DNA of 54,438 nt from Hydrogenophaga sp. (GCF_018780075.1 NZ_JADMKB010000097.1:1-54438), one strand, 5' to 3'. Shown: positions 1 through 10,670, counted from the stretch's first letter. The notes: generated by a model not told the origin, from the sequence alone. Numbers and translations: made by a program.

Positions 1-120
1 TCAAAACCACGACCATTAAGGGCTGATCCAGCCTGGTTCGTCGTGCGCCCTCCCCGGCCAGACGAGCCGGGCAAGTCGGTCTGGTCTGGACCTGTTTATC
101 TACTTGAAAGGGCGTTTGAA

Positions 121-1254
121 ATGAGCAAGTTGGTTGGTTTGGTCGGCTGGCGCGGCATGGTCGGCTCGGTGTTGATGGATCGCATGGTCGAGGAAAAAGA
201 CTTCGACCTGATCGAGCCGCTGTTCTTCTCCACCTCCAACGCCGGCGGCAAAGCCCCCGCGATGGCCAAGAACGAGACCACGCTGCAGGACGCGCACGAC
301 ATCGCCGCCCTTCAGCGCTGCGACATCATCATCACGGCCCAGGGCGGTGACTACACCTCCGAGGTGTTCCCCAAGCTGCGCGCCGCCGGCTGGAACGGCC
401 ACTGGATCGATGCTGCCTCCACCCTGCGCATGGAACAAGACGCCGTCATCATCCTGGACCCGGTCAACATGCCGGTGATCAAGGACGCCTTGGCCAAGGG
501 TGGCAAGAACTGGGTCGGCGGCAACTGCACCGTGAGCTGCATGCTCATGGGCGTGGGCGCACTCTACAAGGCAGGTCTCGTCGAATGGATGAGCACCCAG
601 ACCTACCAGGCCGCTTCGGGCGGTGGCGCCCAACACATGCGCGAACTGCTAACGCAGTACGGCACGCTGAACGCCGAAGTCAAAGCACTGCTGGACGACC
701 CCAAGAGCGCCATCCTTGAGATCGACCGCAAGGTGATCGCCAAGCAGCGCGCGCTGACCGGCGCCGAGACCGCCAACTTTGGCGTGCCGTTGGGCGGCTC
801 GTTGATCCCCTGGATCGACAAGGACCTGGGCAACGGCATGTCCAAGGAAGAGTGGAAAGGCATGGCCGAAACCAACAAGATCCTCGGTATGGGCGAAGGC
901 TTCGGCTCGGCCGCCATTCCGGTGGACGGCTTCTGCGTGCGAGTGGGCGCCATGCGCTGCCACAGCCAGGCCCTGACCTTCAAGCTGAAGAAAGACGTTC
1001 CGGTCGCCGACATCGAGGCCATGATCGCCGCCGACAACCCCTGGGCCAAAGTGGTGCCCAACACCCGCGAAGCGACCGTCAAGGACCTGACGCCCGTGGC
1101 GGTGACCGGCACCATGACCATCCCGGTCGGTCGCATCCGCAAGCTGGCGATGGGACCGGAATACGTGGGGGCCTTCACCATCGGCGACCAACTGCTGTGG
1201 GGCGCCGCCGAGCCGCTGCGCCGCATGCTGCGCATTCTGCTCGACGCCAAATAA
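121..1254 (+). CDS. asd: Aspartate-semialdehyde dehydrogenase
   Basis: The 377-residue product reduces aspartyl phosphate to aspartate semialdehyde with NADPH, the branch point to lysine, threonine, methionine and diaminopimelate. Its length matches the E. coli/Pseudomonas-type enzyme (about 370). The nucleotide-binding start reads [14 protein letters not shown]. The catalytic cysteine is Cys136 in GGNCTVS, and the catalytic histidine is His281 in RCHSQAL. I chose the ATG at 121 because a purine-rich GAAAGGG lies about 8 nt upstream and the family N-terminus begins there; the frame stays open to 43. A strong terminator follows. In related bacteria asd follows leuCDB and precedes fimV, as here. 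Function is confident. Confidence 0.97.
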   Translation: MSKLVGLVGWRGMVGSVLMDRMVEEKDFDLIEPLFFSTSNAGGKAPAMAKNETTLQDAHDIAALQRCDIIITAQGGDYTSEVFPKLRAAGWNGHWIDAASTLRMEQDAVIILDPVNMPVIKDALAKGGKNWVGGNCTVSCMLMGVGALYKAGLVEWMSTQTYQAASGGGAQHMRELLTQYGTLNAEVKALLDDPKSAILEIDRKVIAKQRALTGAETANFGVPLGGSLIPWIDKDLGNGMSKEEWKGMAETNKILGMGEGFGSAAIPVDGFCVRVGAMRCHSQALTFKLKKDVPVADIEAMIAADNPWAKVVPNTREATVKDLTPVAVTGTMTIPVGRIRKLAMGPEYVGAFTIGDQLLWGAAEPLRRMLRILLDAK

Positions 1255-1276
1255 CTCTTAAGTGTTGCTTTTCAAA

Positions 1277-1299
1277 AAAGCCGGCCTTGGGCCGGCTTT
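1277..1299 (+). terminator. Rho-independent terminator after asd
   Basis: A perfect 10-bp stem (AAAGCCGGCC / GGCCGGCTTT) closes a 3-nt loop 22 nt after the asd stop codon. The A tract before it and T tract after it would allow termination in either direction. It separates asd from fimV, so fimV probably has its own promoter within 1300-1436; I see no convincing -35/-10 pair there. Confidence 0.85.
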
Positions 1300-1436
1300 G
1301 TCGTTGTGAAGCCGCAACGCGAAGGTGCCCGACAGGTCAACCAACGGCCGGCCTTGAAACTCAAGCGGATTCTCAGCTTGTCACCGTAATGCGTTGATGT
1401 TAAGGTCAATTCTAGGTTTTTTACGTTGAGGTACAT

Positions 1437-4115
1437 GTGCCCTATCCCACCTGCCAAACCCCTATTTTCAGGACGGTGACCGCTCCTTGCACCTCCGGTC
1501 CGCGTGGACCAGCGAAGTTGCACGCGGTTGCGGCCGCGGCTTTGCTGTGCGTCACCTTTCTGTATCACGGCGAGGCAGAAGCCTTGGCCTTGGGTCGCAT
1601 TGCCATTCAGTCGTCCTTGGGGGAGCCCTTGCGTGCCGAGGTCGAAGTCCTCGAAATCACACCCGAAGAAGCGGCCAGCCTGCGCGTCAACCTGGGCTCC
1701 ATCGATGCCTTCCGCGCCGCGGGCATGGACTACAACGCCGCACTCAACGGCATTCAGGTCAACCTGCAAAAGCGTGCCGATGGTCGCTCCTTCTTAAGCT
1801 TGGTGGGCTCAAGGCCAGTCAACGAACCCTTTGTGGACATGGTGCTGGAGGCCAACTGGGCGTCGGGCAGGATGATCCGGGACTACACCTTGCTGCTGGA
1901 TCCACCCAAGCTGCAGCAGAGTGCGCCCGCACCGCTGGCTGCTGGTGTGGCTGCCCAGCCGGCGACGGCTGCCCCTGCCGCCGCAAAGGCGGCAGCACCA
2001 GCGGCCGGTGTGGTCTCCGTGGCCCCGCCAGCGGCCAGCACCACGCCGAAAGCCCCGACCCGCACCACGCCAGACAAACCCGTCGCAGCCCCTGCGCCGG
2101 AAGCTTCGGCAGACACCTCATCCAAGCAGGTTCGCATTCAGGCTGGGGACACCGCTGGGCGCATTGCCGCAGCGAACCGCCCTGCCAATGCGTCGCTGGA
2201 CCAGATGCTCGTGGCCATGTTGCGCGCCAACCCGAACGCCTTCATCGGTGGCAACATCAACCGCATCAAGGCGGGAGCCATCCTGGATCTGCCGGCAGAG
2301 ACCGCTGCCAATGAGGTATCGACCACCGAAGCGCGTCGCATTGTGTCGGCCCAAAGCCGCGATTTCAATGAGTTCCGCCGCCGTCTCGCCGGCGCCGTGC
2401 CAGCTGCTGCGGTGGCTGCCGCCGACCGCCAGGCCACGGGCCGCGTCCAGGCCGAGGTTGAGGACAAGAAGCCCGCGCCCGCGACCCAGGACAAGCTCAC
2501 CTTGTCAAAGGGTGCTGTGGCGGCTCAAGGTGCCAAAGAAGACCAGATTGCCAAGGAACGGCAAGCGAAAGAGTCGTCCACCCGCGTGGCAGAACTCTCC
2601 CGGAACATCGACGAGTTGGCCAAATTGGGCCCGTCGGCACCGGCCGGCGGTGCCAGCAGCGGCCCAGCAAAGCCCGCTGCAGCCTCCAGTCCTGCACCAC
2701 AAGTTCCGGCGGTGGTCGCCACGCCGGCTCCCGCCACAACGCCGGTGCCAGCGCCTGCGGCAGAACCGGTGGCGCCTGCAGCGGATCCAGCGCCAGCTCC
2801 AGTGGTGGCAGCACCCGCACCAGCGCCCAAACCTCTCGTGGTGGCGCCTGTAGCCCCTGCGGAAGAACCTTCCTTTCTCGACCAATTGCTGGGCAACCCC
2901 ATGGTGTTGCCCGGCGCCGGCGCCTTGCTGGCTTTGCTGGGCGGGCTGGCGTTCTACCGCATGCGACAGAAAAAGAAGGGGGCGGGTGTCGACAGCTCCT
3001 TCCTTGAAAGCCGGTTGCAACCTGACTCGTTCTTTGGGTCCAGTGGAGGTCAACGCATCGACACCAATGAGGCCGCGGCCTCTGGCTCTTCCATGGTGTA
3101 CTCGCCGAGCCAGCTCGACGCGGCAGGCGATGTGGATCCGGTGGCAGAAGCCGACGTCTACCTTGCCTACGGACGGGATCTTCAGGCCGAAGAGATCCTC
3201 AAAGAAGCGATGCGCAGCACACCCACGCGTGTGGCCATCCACAACAAGCTCCTGGAAATTTACGCCAAACGCCGTGACGCAAGAGCCTTTGAAGTCGTTG
3301 CGACCGAAGCATACGGACTGACCCAGGGTCAGGGTCCCGAATGGGAGCATGCTTGCGAACTGGGCAAGGTGCTGGACCCGAACAACGGCCTGTACCAGCC
3401 TGGTGGCAGTCCGGCCGTCAAGCCCGGAGCGGCTGCGGCTGTGTCGATGGGGCTCAACACCATGCCTTTTGGCAACAGCACACTGTCTCAGAACACGAGA
3501 CCTGGCGATGCCTCTGGTGGCGATCTCGATCTGGATCTGGACGTCACACTGGAGGAAGCGTCTCGACCCGCGCCCCTGTCCGCCACATCCGATCTGCGGG
3601 ATTCGCAGGTGTCGGGCATGGACGACCTCTCTCAGACCGATGCATTGACATCTTCGCCCGTGTCGACCACCGAGGCGTCCAACTCCCGGTCGATGGACTT
3701 CGACTTGGACTTTCCCTCGGAACCCATTCCACTCACGGCACCTTCCTTCACGACAGCACAGACCACAGACGGGCTGCCGACGTTCGATGACAGCGAGGTG
3801 TTGCCCGAGTTTGGCTTGGCCGCCCCCGCGGACCTGAGTTCGCCGACGAAAGCTGCGACCACGACAGCACCTGAACTGATGTCGTTCGATCTGAGCGAAC
3901 TCAGCCTGGACCTGAACTCCAAATCACCTCAGGAAGCCACATCGGGTGGTGAGTTCGGTGCAGAAAGTCCGCTGGAAACCAAACTGTCTCTGGCCGAAGA
4001 GTTCCGTGCCATCGGTGATCTGGAGGGGGCGCGGTCGTTGGCCGAAGAAGTGTTGGCGGATGCCTCTGGCACCCTCAAAACCAAAGCCAAAAGTTTCCTG
4101 GCGGACTTGGCCTGA
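1437..4115 (+). CDS. fimV: FimV/HubP-family polar hub protein
   Basis: An 892-residue inner-membrane protein of the FimV/HubP family, which organises the cell pole and supports type IV pilus and secretion assembly by binding peptidoglycan. Seen in order: a hydrophobic export segment (about residues 30-45), the conserved FimV N-terminal block starting LALGRIAIQSSLGEPL, a LysM-like peptidoglycan-binding stretch (about 230-290), a long Ala/Pro-rich linker, one membrane helix (about 489-508) followed by a basic RMRQKKK stop-transfer, an acidic cytoplasmic region, and the conserved C-terminal TPR-like FimV motif ending KSFLADLA. The start is uncertain: the GTG at 1437 lacks a clear ribosome-binding site, and a TTG at 1518 is an alternative. 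truA begins 29 nt downstream, the usual order in Burkholderiales. Confidence 0.9.
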   Translation: MPYPTCQTPIFRTVTAPCTSGPRGPAKLHAVAAAALLCVTFLYHGEAEALALGRIAIQSSLGEPLRAEVEVLEITPEEAASLRVNLGSIDAFRAAGMDYNAALNGIQVNLQKRADGRSFLSLVGSRPVNEPFVDMVLEANWASGRMIRDYTLLLDPPKLQQSAPAPLAAGVAAQPATAAPAAAKAAAPAAGVVSVAPPAASTTPKAPTRTTPDKPVAAPAPEASADTSSKQVRIQAGDTAGRIAAANRPANASLDQMLVAMLRANPNAFIGGNINRIKAGAILDLPAETAANEVSTTEARRIVSAQSRDFNEFRRRLAGAVPAAAVAAADRQATGRVQAEVEDKKPAPATQDKLTLSKGAVAAQGAKEDQIAKERQAKESSTRVAELSRNIDELAKLGPSAPAGGASSGPAKPAAASSPAPQVPAVVATPAPATTPVPAPAAEPVAPAADPAPAPVVAAPAPAPKPLVVAPVAPAEEPSFLDQLLGNPMVLPGAGALLALLGGLAFYRMRQKKKGAGVDSSFLESRLQPDSFFGSSGGQRIDTNEAAASGSSMVYSPSQLDAAGDVDPVAEADVYLAYGRDLQAEEILKEAMRSTPTRVAIHNKLLEIYAKRRDARAFEVVATEAYGLTQGQGPEWEHACELGKVLDPNNGLYQPGGSPAVKPGAAAAVSMGLNTMPFGNSTLSQNTRPGDASGGDLDLDLDVTLEEASRPAPLSATSDLRDSQVSGMDDLSQTDALTSSPVSTTEASNSRSMDFDLDFPSEPIPLTAPSFTTAQTTDGLPTFDDSEVLPEFGLAAPADLSSPTKAATTTAPELMSFDLSELSLDLNSKSPQEATSGGEFGAESPLETKLSLAEEFRAIGDLEGARSLAEEVLADASGTLKTKAKSFLADLA

Positions 4116-4144
4116 CCAGGCTTCTGGATCGCTGGCCACATCAC

Positions 4145-4966
4145 TTGTCATCGCCCCAGATCGCCAGCCCTTCGGGCGCCCAGCGCCTCGCGTTGGGCGT
4201 GAGCTACCACGGCGGCGCATATGAAGGCTGGCAAAGCCAGCTCAGCGGCCTGACTGTTCAAGACAGGCTGGAGCAGGCGCTGGCCCAGTTCACAGCGCAA
4301 GGCCCGATTCAAACGCTGTGCGCGGGCCGGACCGATTCGGGCGTTCATGGCCTGATGCAAGTGGTGCACTTCGACAGCCCGATTGAGCGTCCGGACAACG
4401 CCTGGGTCCGTGGCACCAACCGGTTTCTGCCTCCCGATATTTCGGTGCAGTGGGCACGGCAAGTGCCGGCAAGCTTCCACGCTAGAGCCAGCGCCTTGTC
4501 CAGGCGCTATGCCTACGTGCTGCTGGAGTCCCCGGTGCGCCCCAGTGTCGATGCCGGACGTGTGGGCTGGGTGTTTCGCCCGCTGAACCAGGACGCCATG
4601 CAACAGGCGGCTCAGGTACTGCAAGGCGAACACGATTTCACTTCGTTTCGGGCGTCCTCCTGTCAGGCCCACAGCCCTGTCAAACGCATGTCACGCATCG
4701 TCATTTCCAAGCGTGGGGCCTATTGGCGTTTCGAGTTCGAAGCCTCGGCCTTTCTGCACCACATGATCCGCAACATCATGGGCTGCCTGGTCGCCATCGG
4801 CAGTGGCAAGTACCCAGCGACATGGATGACCGAGGTGCTCGCCGCCAAAAGCCGCGATGCCGCAGCGCCCACGTTTTCGCCCGATGGCCTGTATTTCCTG
4901 GGCCCGGTCTACGATGAGGCTTTTGGCCTGCCCACCCGCACCCCCGCCTTTGACTGGTTGCCTTAG
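4145..4966 (+). CDS. truA: tRNA pseudouridine(38-40) synthase TruA
   Basis: The 273-residue enzyme isomerises uridines 38-40 in the tRNA anticodon arm to pseudouridine. The catalytic aspartate is Asp64 in the motif CAGRTDSGVHG, which matches the TruA active site. The later block SFLHHMIRNIMG is the conserved C-terminal RNA-binding motif. The TTG at 4145 gives the usual ~15 residues before the first strand (LALGVSYHGG). No in-frame ATG lies in that interval, so the start is inferred from family length. It is 29 nt after fimV and is probably co-transcribed. Confidence 0.95.
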   Translation: MSSPQIASPSGAQRLALGVSYHGGAYEGWQSQLSGLTVQDRLEQALAQFTAQGPIQTLCAGRTDSGVHGLMQVVHFDSPIERPDNAWVRGTNRFLPPDISVQWARQVPASFHARASALSRRYAYVLLESPVRPSVDAGRVGWVFRPLNQDAMQQAAQVLQGEHDFTSFRASSCQAHSPVKRMSRIVISKRGAYWRFEFEASAFLHHMIRNIMGCLVAIGSGKYPATWMTEVLAAKSRDAAAPTFSPDGLYFLGPVYDEAFGLPTRTPAFDWLP

Positions 4967-4972
4967 CTTTCT

Positions 4973-5063
4973 CCCCCCGCGCCGCCTGCGGTGTCACCCG
5001 CCAGGAGCGACACGGGCGACCCGACAAAGCCGGTTCCGTGGTGTCATTGAACGAGTCACTTCT
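4973..5063. repeat. Intergenic GC-rich repeat, copy A
   Basis: This stretch between truA and trpF resembles 46152-46234 after ppc. Both open with CCCCCCGCGCCGCCTGCGG, share a middle part containing CCGTTCCG or CGGTTCCG followed by GTGGTGT or GCGGTGT, and end GTCACTTCT. The similarity is by eye. I infer a dispersed, non-coding, REP-like intergenic repeat. It could also fold and limit transcription between truA and trpF. Confidence 0.6.
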
Positions 5064-5067
5064 GTCC

Positions 5068-5739
5068 ATGCCCCCCTTTCGAACACGCATCAAGATTTGT
5101 GGACTGACCCGAGAGGCCGACGTGGACGCGGCCGTGCGGGCTGGTGCGGATGCCATTGGCTTCGTGCTTTTCCCGCAGAGCCCGCGCTTCGTGTCGCCAG
5201 AGCGCGCGGGTGAACTGGCACTCCGCCTGCCGCCCTTCGTCACACCGGTGCTGCTGTTTGTGAACGCCAGCCCGGCGTTCATTGCGCAAGGCACCGAGGC
5301 TGTGCCCAACGCCCTGCTGCAGTTCCACGGCGACGAAACACCCACCGACTGTTTGGCCGCGGGGCGCCCTTTCGTGCGCGCGGCGCGCATACCCACCGGC
5401 CCTGCCGGGGCAGGCTTTGATCTCCTAAAATACGCCCAAGACTTTGCCGCCGCCCAAGCTGTGTTGCTCGACGCCCATGTCGAGGGTTTTGGCGGCGGGG
5501 GTCAATCCTTCGACTGGAACGCTTTCCCTTGGTCACATCCGCTTCTAAACGCCAGCTCTCGCCTCGTTTTGTCTGGTGGACTCACGCCTGCAAACGTGAC
5601 CGATGGCATCAGCCGCGTACGGCCTTGGGCCGTTGACGTGAGTTCCGGCGTCGAGGTGTCGAAAGGCATCAAGGACGCCGACAAGATCCACGCATTCGTC
5701 GCCGCCGTGCGCGCGGCCGACCTCCAGTTATCTGCCTGA
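5068..5739 (+). CDS. trpF: Phosphoribosylanthranilate isomerase
   Basis: The 223-residue (beta/alpha)8 enzyme converts phosphoribosylanthranilate to CdRP, the third step of tryptophan synthesis. The catalytic cysteine is Cys11 in KICGLTR, and the general acid is Asp135 in LLDAHVEG. The phosphate-binding loop SGGLTPANV and the terminal SSGVE motif are present. The ATG at 5068 was chosen because the family starts just before the KICG strand; a GTG at 5038 would add ten unlikely residues. It is a stand-alone TrpF, not fused to TrpC. trpB follows after 49 nt. Confidence 0.96.
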   Translation: MPPFRTRIKICGLTREADVDAAVRAGADAIGFVLFPQSPRFVSPERAGELALRLPPFVTPVLLFVNASPAFIAQGTEAVPNALLQFHGDETPTDCLAAGRPFVRAARIPTGPAGAGFDLLKYAQDFAAAQAVLLDAHVEGFGGGGQSFDWNAFPWSHPLLNASSRLVLSGGLTPANVTDGISRVRPWAVDVSSGVEVSKGIKDADKIHAFVAAVRAADLQLSA

Positions 5740-5788
5740 GTGGTGGCCTGTTCCAGGGCCGCCCGGGCCCTTGAACCGAGACACCCCC

Positions 5789-7078
5789 ATGGACACCTAC
5801 CAGCAACCCGACGCCCGCGGCCATTTCGGCATCTACGGTGGCAGTTTCGTGAGCGAGACACTCACCCACGCCATCAACGAACTGAAGGCCGCGTACGCGA
5901 AGTACCAGCACGACCCCGAGTTCCTCGCTGAATTCCAGAGCGAACTCGCGCACTTCGTCGGCCGCCCTTCACCGGTCTACCACGCTGCACGCATGAGCCG
6001 CGAGCAAGGCGGTGCGCAGATCTTCCTCAAGCGCGAAGACTTGAACCACACCGGCGCGCACAAGGTCAACAACACCATCGGCCAGGCCATGCTCGCCAAG
6101 CGCATGGGCAAACCTCGAGTGATCGCCGAGACCGGCGCCGGCCAACACGGCGTGGCAACGGCCACCATTTGCGCCCGCTACGGTCTGGAATGCGTGGTCT
6201 ACATGGGCAGCGAGGACGTGAAACGCCAAAGCCCCAACGTCTACCGGATGAAGCTGCTGGGCGCGACCGTGGTGCCGGTGGAGAGCGGCAGCAAGACGTT
6301 GAAGGACGCACTCAACGAAGCCATGCGCGACTGGGTCGCCAACGTGGACAACACCTTCTACATCATCGGCACCGTGGCCGGCCCGCACCCCTACCCGATG
6401 ATGGTGCGGGACTTCCAGAGCGTGATCGGCAACGAGTGCCTGGTGCAGATGCCCGAGATGCTCAAGGCCGCGGGCTGCACCGGCGAACAGCCCGATGCCG
6501 TGGTCGCCTGCGTGGGCGGTGGCAGCAACGCCATGGGCATCTTCTACCCCTACATCGACCATGCCACGACGCGCCTGATCGGCGTGGAAGCGGCGGGTGA
6601 AGGCCTGGAAAGCGGCAAACACTCGGCCTCGTTGCAAAAAGGCAGCCCGGGCGTGCTGCACGGCAACCGCACCTACGTGCTGCAGGACGACAACGGCCAG
6701 GTCACCGAAACGCACAGCGTGAGCGCCGGTCTGGACTACCCCGGTGTCGGCCCCGAGCACGCGTTCCTGAAGGACATCGGCCGCGCCGAATACGTCGGCA
6801 TCACTGACCAGGAAGCACTGGACGCCTTCCACTACCTGTGCCGCACCGAAGGCATCATTCCCGCGCTCGAATCCAGCCACGCCGTGGCCTACGCCATGAA
6901 GCTGGCCAAGACCATGCGTAAGGACCAGTCGATCCTGGTCAACCTCTCAGGCCGGGGTGACAAGGACATTGGCACCGTGGCCGACCTGTCGAACGCCGAT
7001 TTCTATTGCCGACCGAGCTGCCGCGGGCAGTCGGTCAAAGGCGGCATGGAGACCGCCACCATCAAGGTGACCAAATGA
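5789..7078 (+). CDS. trpB: Tryptophan synthase beta chain
   Basis: The 429-residue PLP enzyme condenses indole with serine to give tryptophan, working in an alpha2beta2 complex with TrpA. Lys92 in GAHKVNN is the Schiff-base lysine. The phosphate-binding loop GGGSNAMG and the C-terminal LSGRGDKD are intact. The ATG at 5789 gives the canonical TrpB length; an in-frame TTG at 5771 is less likely. The stop codon overlaps the trpA start in an ATGA arrangement, which suggests translational coupling of the two subunits. Confidence 0.98.
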   Translation: MDTYQQPDARGHFGIYGGSFVSETLTHAINELKAAYAKYQHDPEFLAEFQSELAHFVGRPSPVYHAARMSREQGGAQIFLKREDLNHTGAHKVNNTIGQAMLAKRMGKPRVIAETGAGQHGVATATICARYGLECVVYMGSEDVKRQSPNVYRMKLLGATVVPVESGSKTLKDALNEAMRDWVANVDNTFYIIGTVAGPHPYPMMVRDFQSVIGNECLVQMPEMLKAAGCTGEQPDAVVACVGGGSNAMGIFYPYIDHATTRLIGVEAAGEGLESGKHSASLQKGSPGVLHGNRTYVLQDDNGQVTETHSVSAGLDYPGVGPEHAFLKDIGRAEYVGITDQEALDAFHYLCRTEGIIPALESSHAVAYAMKLAKTMRKDQSILVNLSGRGDKDIGTVADLSNADFYCRPSCRGQSVKGGMETATIKVTK

Positions 7079-7884
7079 GCCGCATTGAAAAAACCTTCAT
7101 CGACCTCCAGGCGCAAGGCCGCAAGGCCCTGATTCCCTTCGTCACCGCCGGCTTCCCCTACGCTGACATCACGCCCGACCTCATGCACGGCATGGTGGAA
7201 TCTGGCGCCGACGTGATCGAGCTGGGCGTGCCGTTCTCCGACCCGTCGGCCGATGGCCCGGTGATCCAGAAGGCCGGTGACCGGGCGCTGGCGCTGGGCA
7301 TCGGCCTGGCGCAGGTCATCGCCATGGTGAAGACCTTCCGCGAGCGCAACGCCAACACGCCGGTGGTGCTGATGGGTTACGCCAACCCGATCGAGCGCTA
7401 CGACCAGAAGCACGGCACGGGCAGCTTCGTTCGCGACGCCTCGGCGGCGGGTGTGGACGGCGTGCTGGTGGTGGACTACCCACCCGAAGAGTGCGAAGAG
7501 TTCGCCGCCGCGCTGCGTGCCGCCCACATGGACCTGATCTTCCTGCTGGCCCCCACCTCCACCGACGAGCGCATGGCCCAGGTGGCGCGGGTGGCCAGCG
7601 GCTACGTGTACTACGTGTCGCTGAAGGGCGTGACCGGCGCGGGCACGCTGGACGTCGGTCAGGTCGAGGCCATGCTGCCACGCATCCGCGCACACGTGAA
7701 CGTGCCGGTCGGTGTGGGCTTCGGCATCCGCGATGCAGAGACCGCCAAGGCCATCGGCAAGGCGGCCGATGCGGTGGTGATCGGCAGCAAGATCATCCAG
7801 CTGATCGAGAACGAGCCGCACGAAAAGGTGGTGACGGTCGCGGCCCATTTCCTGCGCACCATCCGAAAAGCACTCGACGCATAA
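7075..7884 (+). CDS. trpA: Tryptophan synthase alpha chain
   Basis: The 269-residue TIM-barrel subunit cleaves indole-3-glycerol phosphate to indole, which is channelled to TrpB. The catalytic residues Glu49 (in [10 protein letters not shown]) and Asp60 (in SADGP) fall at exactly the numbers known from the E. coli and Salmonella enzymes, which fixes the start at the ATG at 7075. This ATG overlaps the trpB stop. accD follows after a 51-nt gap that has its own ribosome-binding site. Confidence 0.98.
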   Translation: MSRIEKTFIDLQAQGRKALIPFVTAGFPYADITPDLMHGMVESGADVIELGVPFSDPSADGPVIQKAGDRALALGIGLAQVIAMVKTFRERNANTPVVLMGYANPIERYDQKHGTGSFVRDASAAGVDGVLVVDYPPEECEEFAAALRAAHMDLIFLLAPTSTDERMAQVARVASGYVYYVSLKGVTGAGTLDVGQVEAMLPRIRAHVNVPVGVGFGIRDAETAKAIGKAADAVVIGSKIIQLIENEPHEKVVTVAAHFLRTIRKALDA

Positions 7885-7935
7885 TCCTGCTTCTTCGCCG
7901 GCCCACCGAGGCCCGGCCCCTCCTAGGAGACCCGC

Positions 7936-8814
7936 ATGTCCTGGCTCGAAAAACTGCTACCGCCCAAGATCACCCACACCGACCCGACCGAGCGGCGCAG
8001 CGTGCCCGAGGGCCTGTGGATCAAGTGCCCCAGTTGTGAAGCGGTGCTCTACAAGACCGATCTGGAAAAGAACCAGAACGTCTGCCCGCACTGCAGCCAC
8101 CACCACCGCATCGGCGCGCGTGCACGCCTCAACGCATTCCTCGATGCAGAAGGCCGTTACGAGCTCGCGCAAGAGGTGCTGCCGGTCGACGCCCTGAAAT
8201 TCAAGGACAGCCGCAAGTACCCCGAGCGCCTCAAGGAAGCGCTGGAGAACACCGGTGAGACCGACGCGCTGATCGTCATGGGCGGGGCCGTGCAAGGCAT
8301 GAGCCTCGTGGTCGCCTGTTTCGAGTTCGACTTCATGGGCGGCTCCATGGGCTCGGTGGTTGGCGAACGCTTCGTGCGCGGTGTCGAAGAGGCCATCGCG
8401 CAGAAAGTGCCCTTCCTGTGCTTCACCGCCACCGGTGGCGCTCGCATGCAGGAAGGCCTGCTCTCGCTCATGCAGATGGCCAAGACCAATGCGTCCTTGA
8501 CCCGCCTGGCCAAGAAGGGGCTGCCTTACATCAGCGTGCTGACCGACCCCACCATGGGTGGCGTGTCGGCGGGCTTCGCCTTCGTGGGCGACGTGGTGAT
8601 CGCCGAGCCCAAGGCGCTGATCGGTTTCGCCGGCCCGCGCGTGATCGAGAACACCGTGCGCGTGAAGCTGCCCGAAGGCTTCCAGCGTGCCGAATTCCTG
8701 ATCACCAAGGGTGCGGTGGACTTCATCTGCGACCGGCGCGAGCTGCGCAACACCGTGGCCAGCACACTGGCGATGCTGCAGCGCCAGAGCGCTGACGCGG
8801 TGGTGGCCGATTGA
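7936..8814 (+). CDS. accD: Acetyl-CoA carboxylase carboxyltransferase subunit beta
   Basis: The 292-residue beta subunit of the carboxyltransferase half of acetyl-CoA carboxylase makes malonyl-CoA for fatty-acid synthesis. The N-terminal zinc ribbon shows CPSC (about residues 31-34) and CPHC (about 53-56). The crotonase-fold core carries [12 protein letters not shown] and [11 protein letters not shown], which bind CoA. TAGGAGA about 7 nt before the ATG is a good ribosome-binding site. The trpA-accD linkage is usual in Burkholderiales. Downstream, however, accD is followed by a Lon-domain gene rather than folC. Confidence 0.97.
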   Translation: MSWLEKLLPPKITHTDPTERRSVPEGLWIKCPSCEAVLYKTDLEKNQNVCPHCSHHHRIGARARLNAFLDAEGRYELAQEVLPVDALKFKDSRKYPERLKEALENTGETDALIVMGGAVQGMSLVVACFEFDFMGGSMGSVVGERFVRGVEEAIAQKVPFLCFTATGGARMQEGLLSLMQMAKTNASLTRLAKKGLPYISVLTDPTMGGVSAGFAFVGDVVIAEPKALIGFAGPRVIENTVRVKLPEGFQRAEFLITKGAVDFICDRRELRNTVASTLAMLQRQSADAVVAD

Positions 8815-9488
8815 GCGATGTTCCGTCGGCGCCACTGACGCTGACCCAGTTGCCCCTGTTCCCGCTCCAGACCGTCCTGTTCCCCGGCGGCTGGATGCCG
8901 TTGCGCATCTTCGAGGTGCGTTACCTGGACATGATCAGCCGCTGCCACAAGGCCGGCGCGCCCTTTGGCGTGGTGTGCCTGCACGAAGGCAGTGAAGTGC
9001 GCCGCATCGACCCCGATGCACCGCCTGGTGGCGACGGCTTCGCCCATGAGGCCTTCTTCCCCGCTGGCACCCTGGCCCGCATCGAGCAGCTGGAACGGCC
9101 ACAGCCGGGGTTGATGGTGATCCACTGCCGGGGTCTGCAGCGCTTTCACGTGACCGCCAGCCACCAGTTGCCGCACGGCCTGTGGGTGGGCGACGTGGTG
9201 CTGGACGAAGCTGAGCCGGTGGTGCCGGTGCCGGCCGATCTGGCGAGCACCCGTGACGCGCTGCAGCGCCTGCTGCACAACCTGCAGGAGCGCGAGCCCG
9301 AGGGCATGAACGAACTGCCCCTGCAACCGCCCTACCAGTGGGACGACAGTGGCTGGGTCGCCAACCGTTGGGCCGAGTTCTTGCCCGCGCCAGCCGAACT
9401 CAAGCACCGGCTGATGACGCTTGACAACCCGCTGCTGAGGCTCGAGCTGATCTCGGATCTGCTCGACAAGCTGGGTGTCGAGCGGTAG
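8811..9488 (+). CDS. LON peptidase substrate-binding-domain protein
   Basis: A 225-residue protein similar to the N-terminal substrate-binding (LAN) domain of Lon protease, with no ATPase or peptidase domain. The hallmark is the start [16 protein letters not shown] followed by [12 protein letters not shown]. These stand-alone proteins are common in proteobacteria and their biochemical role is not established. The TTG start at 8811 overlaps the accD stop (TTGA), so it should be co-expressed with accD; the nearby ATG at 8818 is out of frame. It converges on nagZ across 76 nt of GC-rich, repeat-like sequence. Confidence 0.85.
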   Translation: MSDVPSAPLTLTQLPLFPLQTVLFPGGWMPLRIFEVRYLDMISRCHKAGAPFGVVCLHEGSEVRRIDPDAPPGGDGFAHEAFFPAGTLARIEQLERPQPGLMVIHCRGLQRFHVTASHQLPHGLWVGDVVLDEAEPVVPVPADLASTRDALQRLLHNLQEREPEGMNELPLQPPYQWDDSGWVANRWAEFLPAPAELKHRLMTLDNPLLRLELISDLLDKLGVER

Positions 9489-9564
9489 GTCTCCTGGCGC
9501 TCCGGGGCTTCCGCTGCGGCGCGACGGTTGCCCCCTTTGAGGAGCAAGACACCGCAGGTGCGGG

Positions 9565-10656
9565 TCAGGGAATCAATTCCAGCGCCCGCATGTAGCGCTC
9601 GCTGACCATCAGCGTGTCCCAGTCCATCCCCGCAGCGCTCGGCAGCAGCGCCAGACGGCGCTCCTCGCTGGCGGGATGGGGCTGCCAGCGCCCTTCGATC
9701 ACGGCTTTGGAGAGGTCTTCGATGGCGGCGTCGATCGGCGCACCGCCTTCCACCACCGACTGGTTGCACAACACCACCATGTCGCCCCCAGCGTTGAGCG
9801 CCGCCAGCGCGGCCTCGGCGAAGCTCACGTCGCGCCCGTCGATGTGGCGCGCTGCCTCCATGCTCAGGTCGTCGCTGAAGATGGCGCCGGTGAAGCCCAG
9901 CTGGTGGCGCAACACGTCCTGCAACCAGCGCTTCGAGAAACCGGCGGGTTGCGGGTCCACCTTGGGGTAGATCACGTGCGCCGGCATCACCGCCAGCAGA
10001 CTGCTGGAGAGCCAGCCGTAAGGCGCCGCGTCGTCGGCAAGAATGGCCTTGAGGCTGCGCCGGTCCACCGGGATCGCCAGGTGCGAGTCGGCCTTCACAA
10101 AACCGTGGCCGGGGAAGTGTTTGCCGCAGTTGCCCATGCCGCTTTGCTGCAGACCAAGCATCAACGCCTGCGCCAGCAGCGTCACCACGCGCGGATCGCG
10201 CGCGATGGCACGGTCCCCGATCACCGAGCTGTCGCCGTGGTCCAGATCGAGCACCGGGGTGAAGCTCAGGTCCACGCCACAGGCGCGCAGCTCGGCACCC
10301 AGCACATACCCGGTGGCGACGGCGGCATTGGTGGCGCGAAGGGCCGGAGCCCCCTCCACCTCACCCTTGCGGGGAGCCTGCATCCACAAGGCTCCCAGCG
10401 CGGCCATCGGCGGCAGATGGGTGAAACCATCCGTTCGAAAGCGCTGCACGCGACCGCCCTCGTGGTCCACCGAGATCAGCAGATCGGCCCGCACGGCCTT
10501 GATCTGGCGGCACAGGCGGGTCAGCTGGGCACGGTCTTGCCAGTTGCGGGCAAACAGGATCACACCACCCACCAGCGGATGTGCGAGGCGTCGGCGTTCG
10601 TCGGTGGTGAGGCTGTGGCCGGCGACGTCGATGATGAGGGGAGCGTGAGCAAACAT
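9565..10656 (-). CDS. nagZ: Beta-N-acetylhexosaminidase NagZ
   Basis: A 363-residue GH3 cytoplasmic enzyme that removes GlcNAc from 1,6-anhydroMurNAc peptides during peptidoglycan recycling. The GH3 motif KHFPGHG is at residues 179-185, with the histidine of the mobile catalytic loop. The nucleophile motif SDDLSMEAA is at about 261-269. The ATG at 10656 gives the standard start and length. It is the last gene of the minus-strand cluster, 14 nt after acpS. There is no clear terminator in the 76 nt that separate it from the converging Lon-domain gene. Confidence 0.95.
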   Translation of the reverse strand: MFAHAPLIIDVAGHSLTTDERRRLAHPLVGGVILFARNWQDRAQLTRLCRQIKAVRADLLISVDHEGGRVQRFRTDGFTHLPPMAALGALWMQAPRKGEVEGAPALRATNAAVATGYVLGAELRACGVDLSFTPVLDLDHGDSSVIGDRAIARDPRVVTLLAQALMLGLQQSGMGNCGKHFPGHGFVKADSHLAIPVDRRSLKAILADDAAPYGWLSSSLLAVMPAHVIYPKVDPQPAGFSKRWLQDVLRHQLGFTGAIFSDDLSMEAARHIDGRDVSFAEAALAALNAGGDMVVLCNQSVVEGGAPIDAAIEDLSKAVIEGRWQPHPASEERRLALLPSAAGMDWDTLMVSERYMRALELIP

Positions 10657-10670
10657 AGGTCGTGAATCTG

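Noticed and set aside
4967..5067. trp attenuator or leader peptide before trpF
   Set aside because: No short frame with tandem Trp codons and no terminator/antiterminator pair is present; the sequence is a GC-rich repeat.
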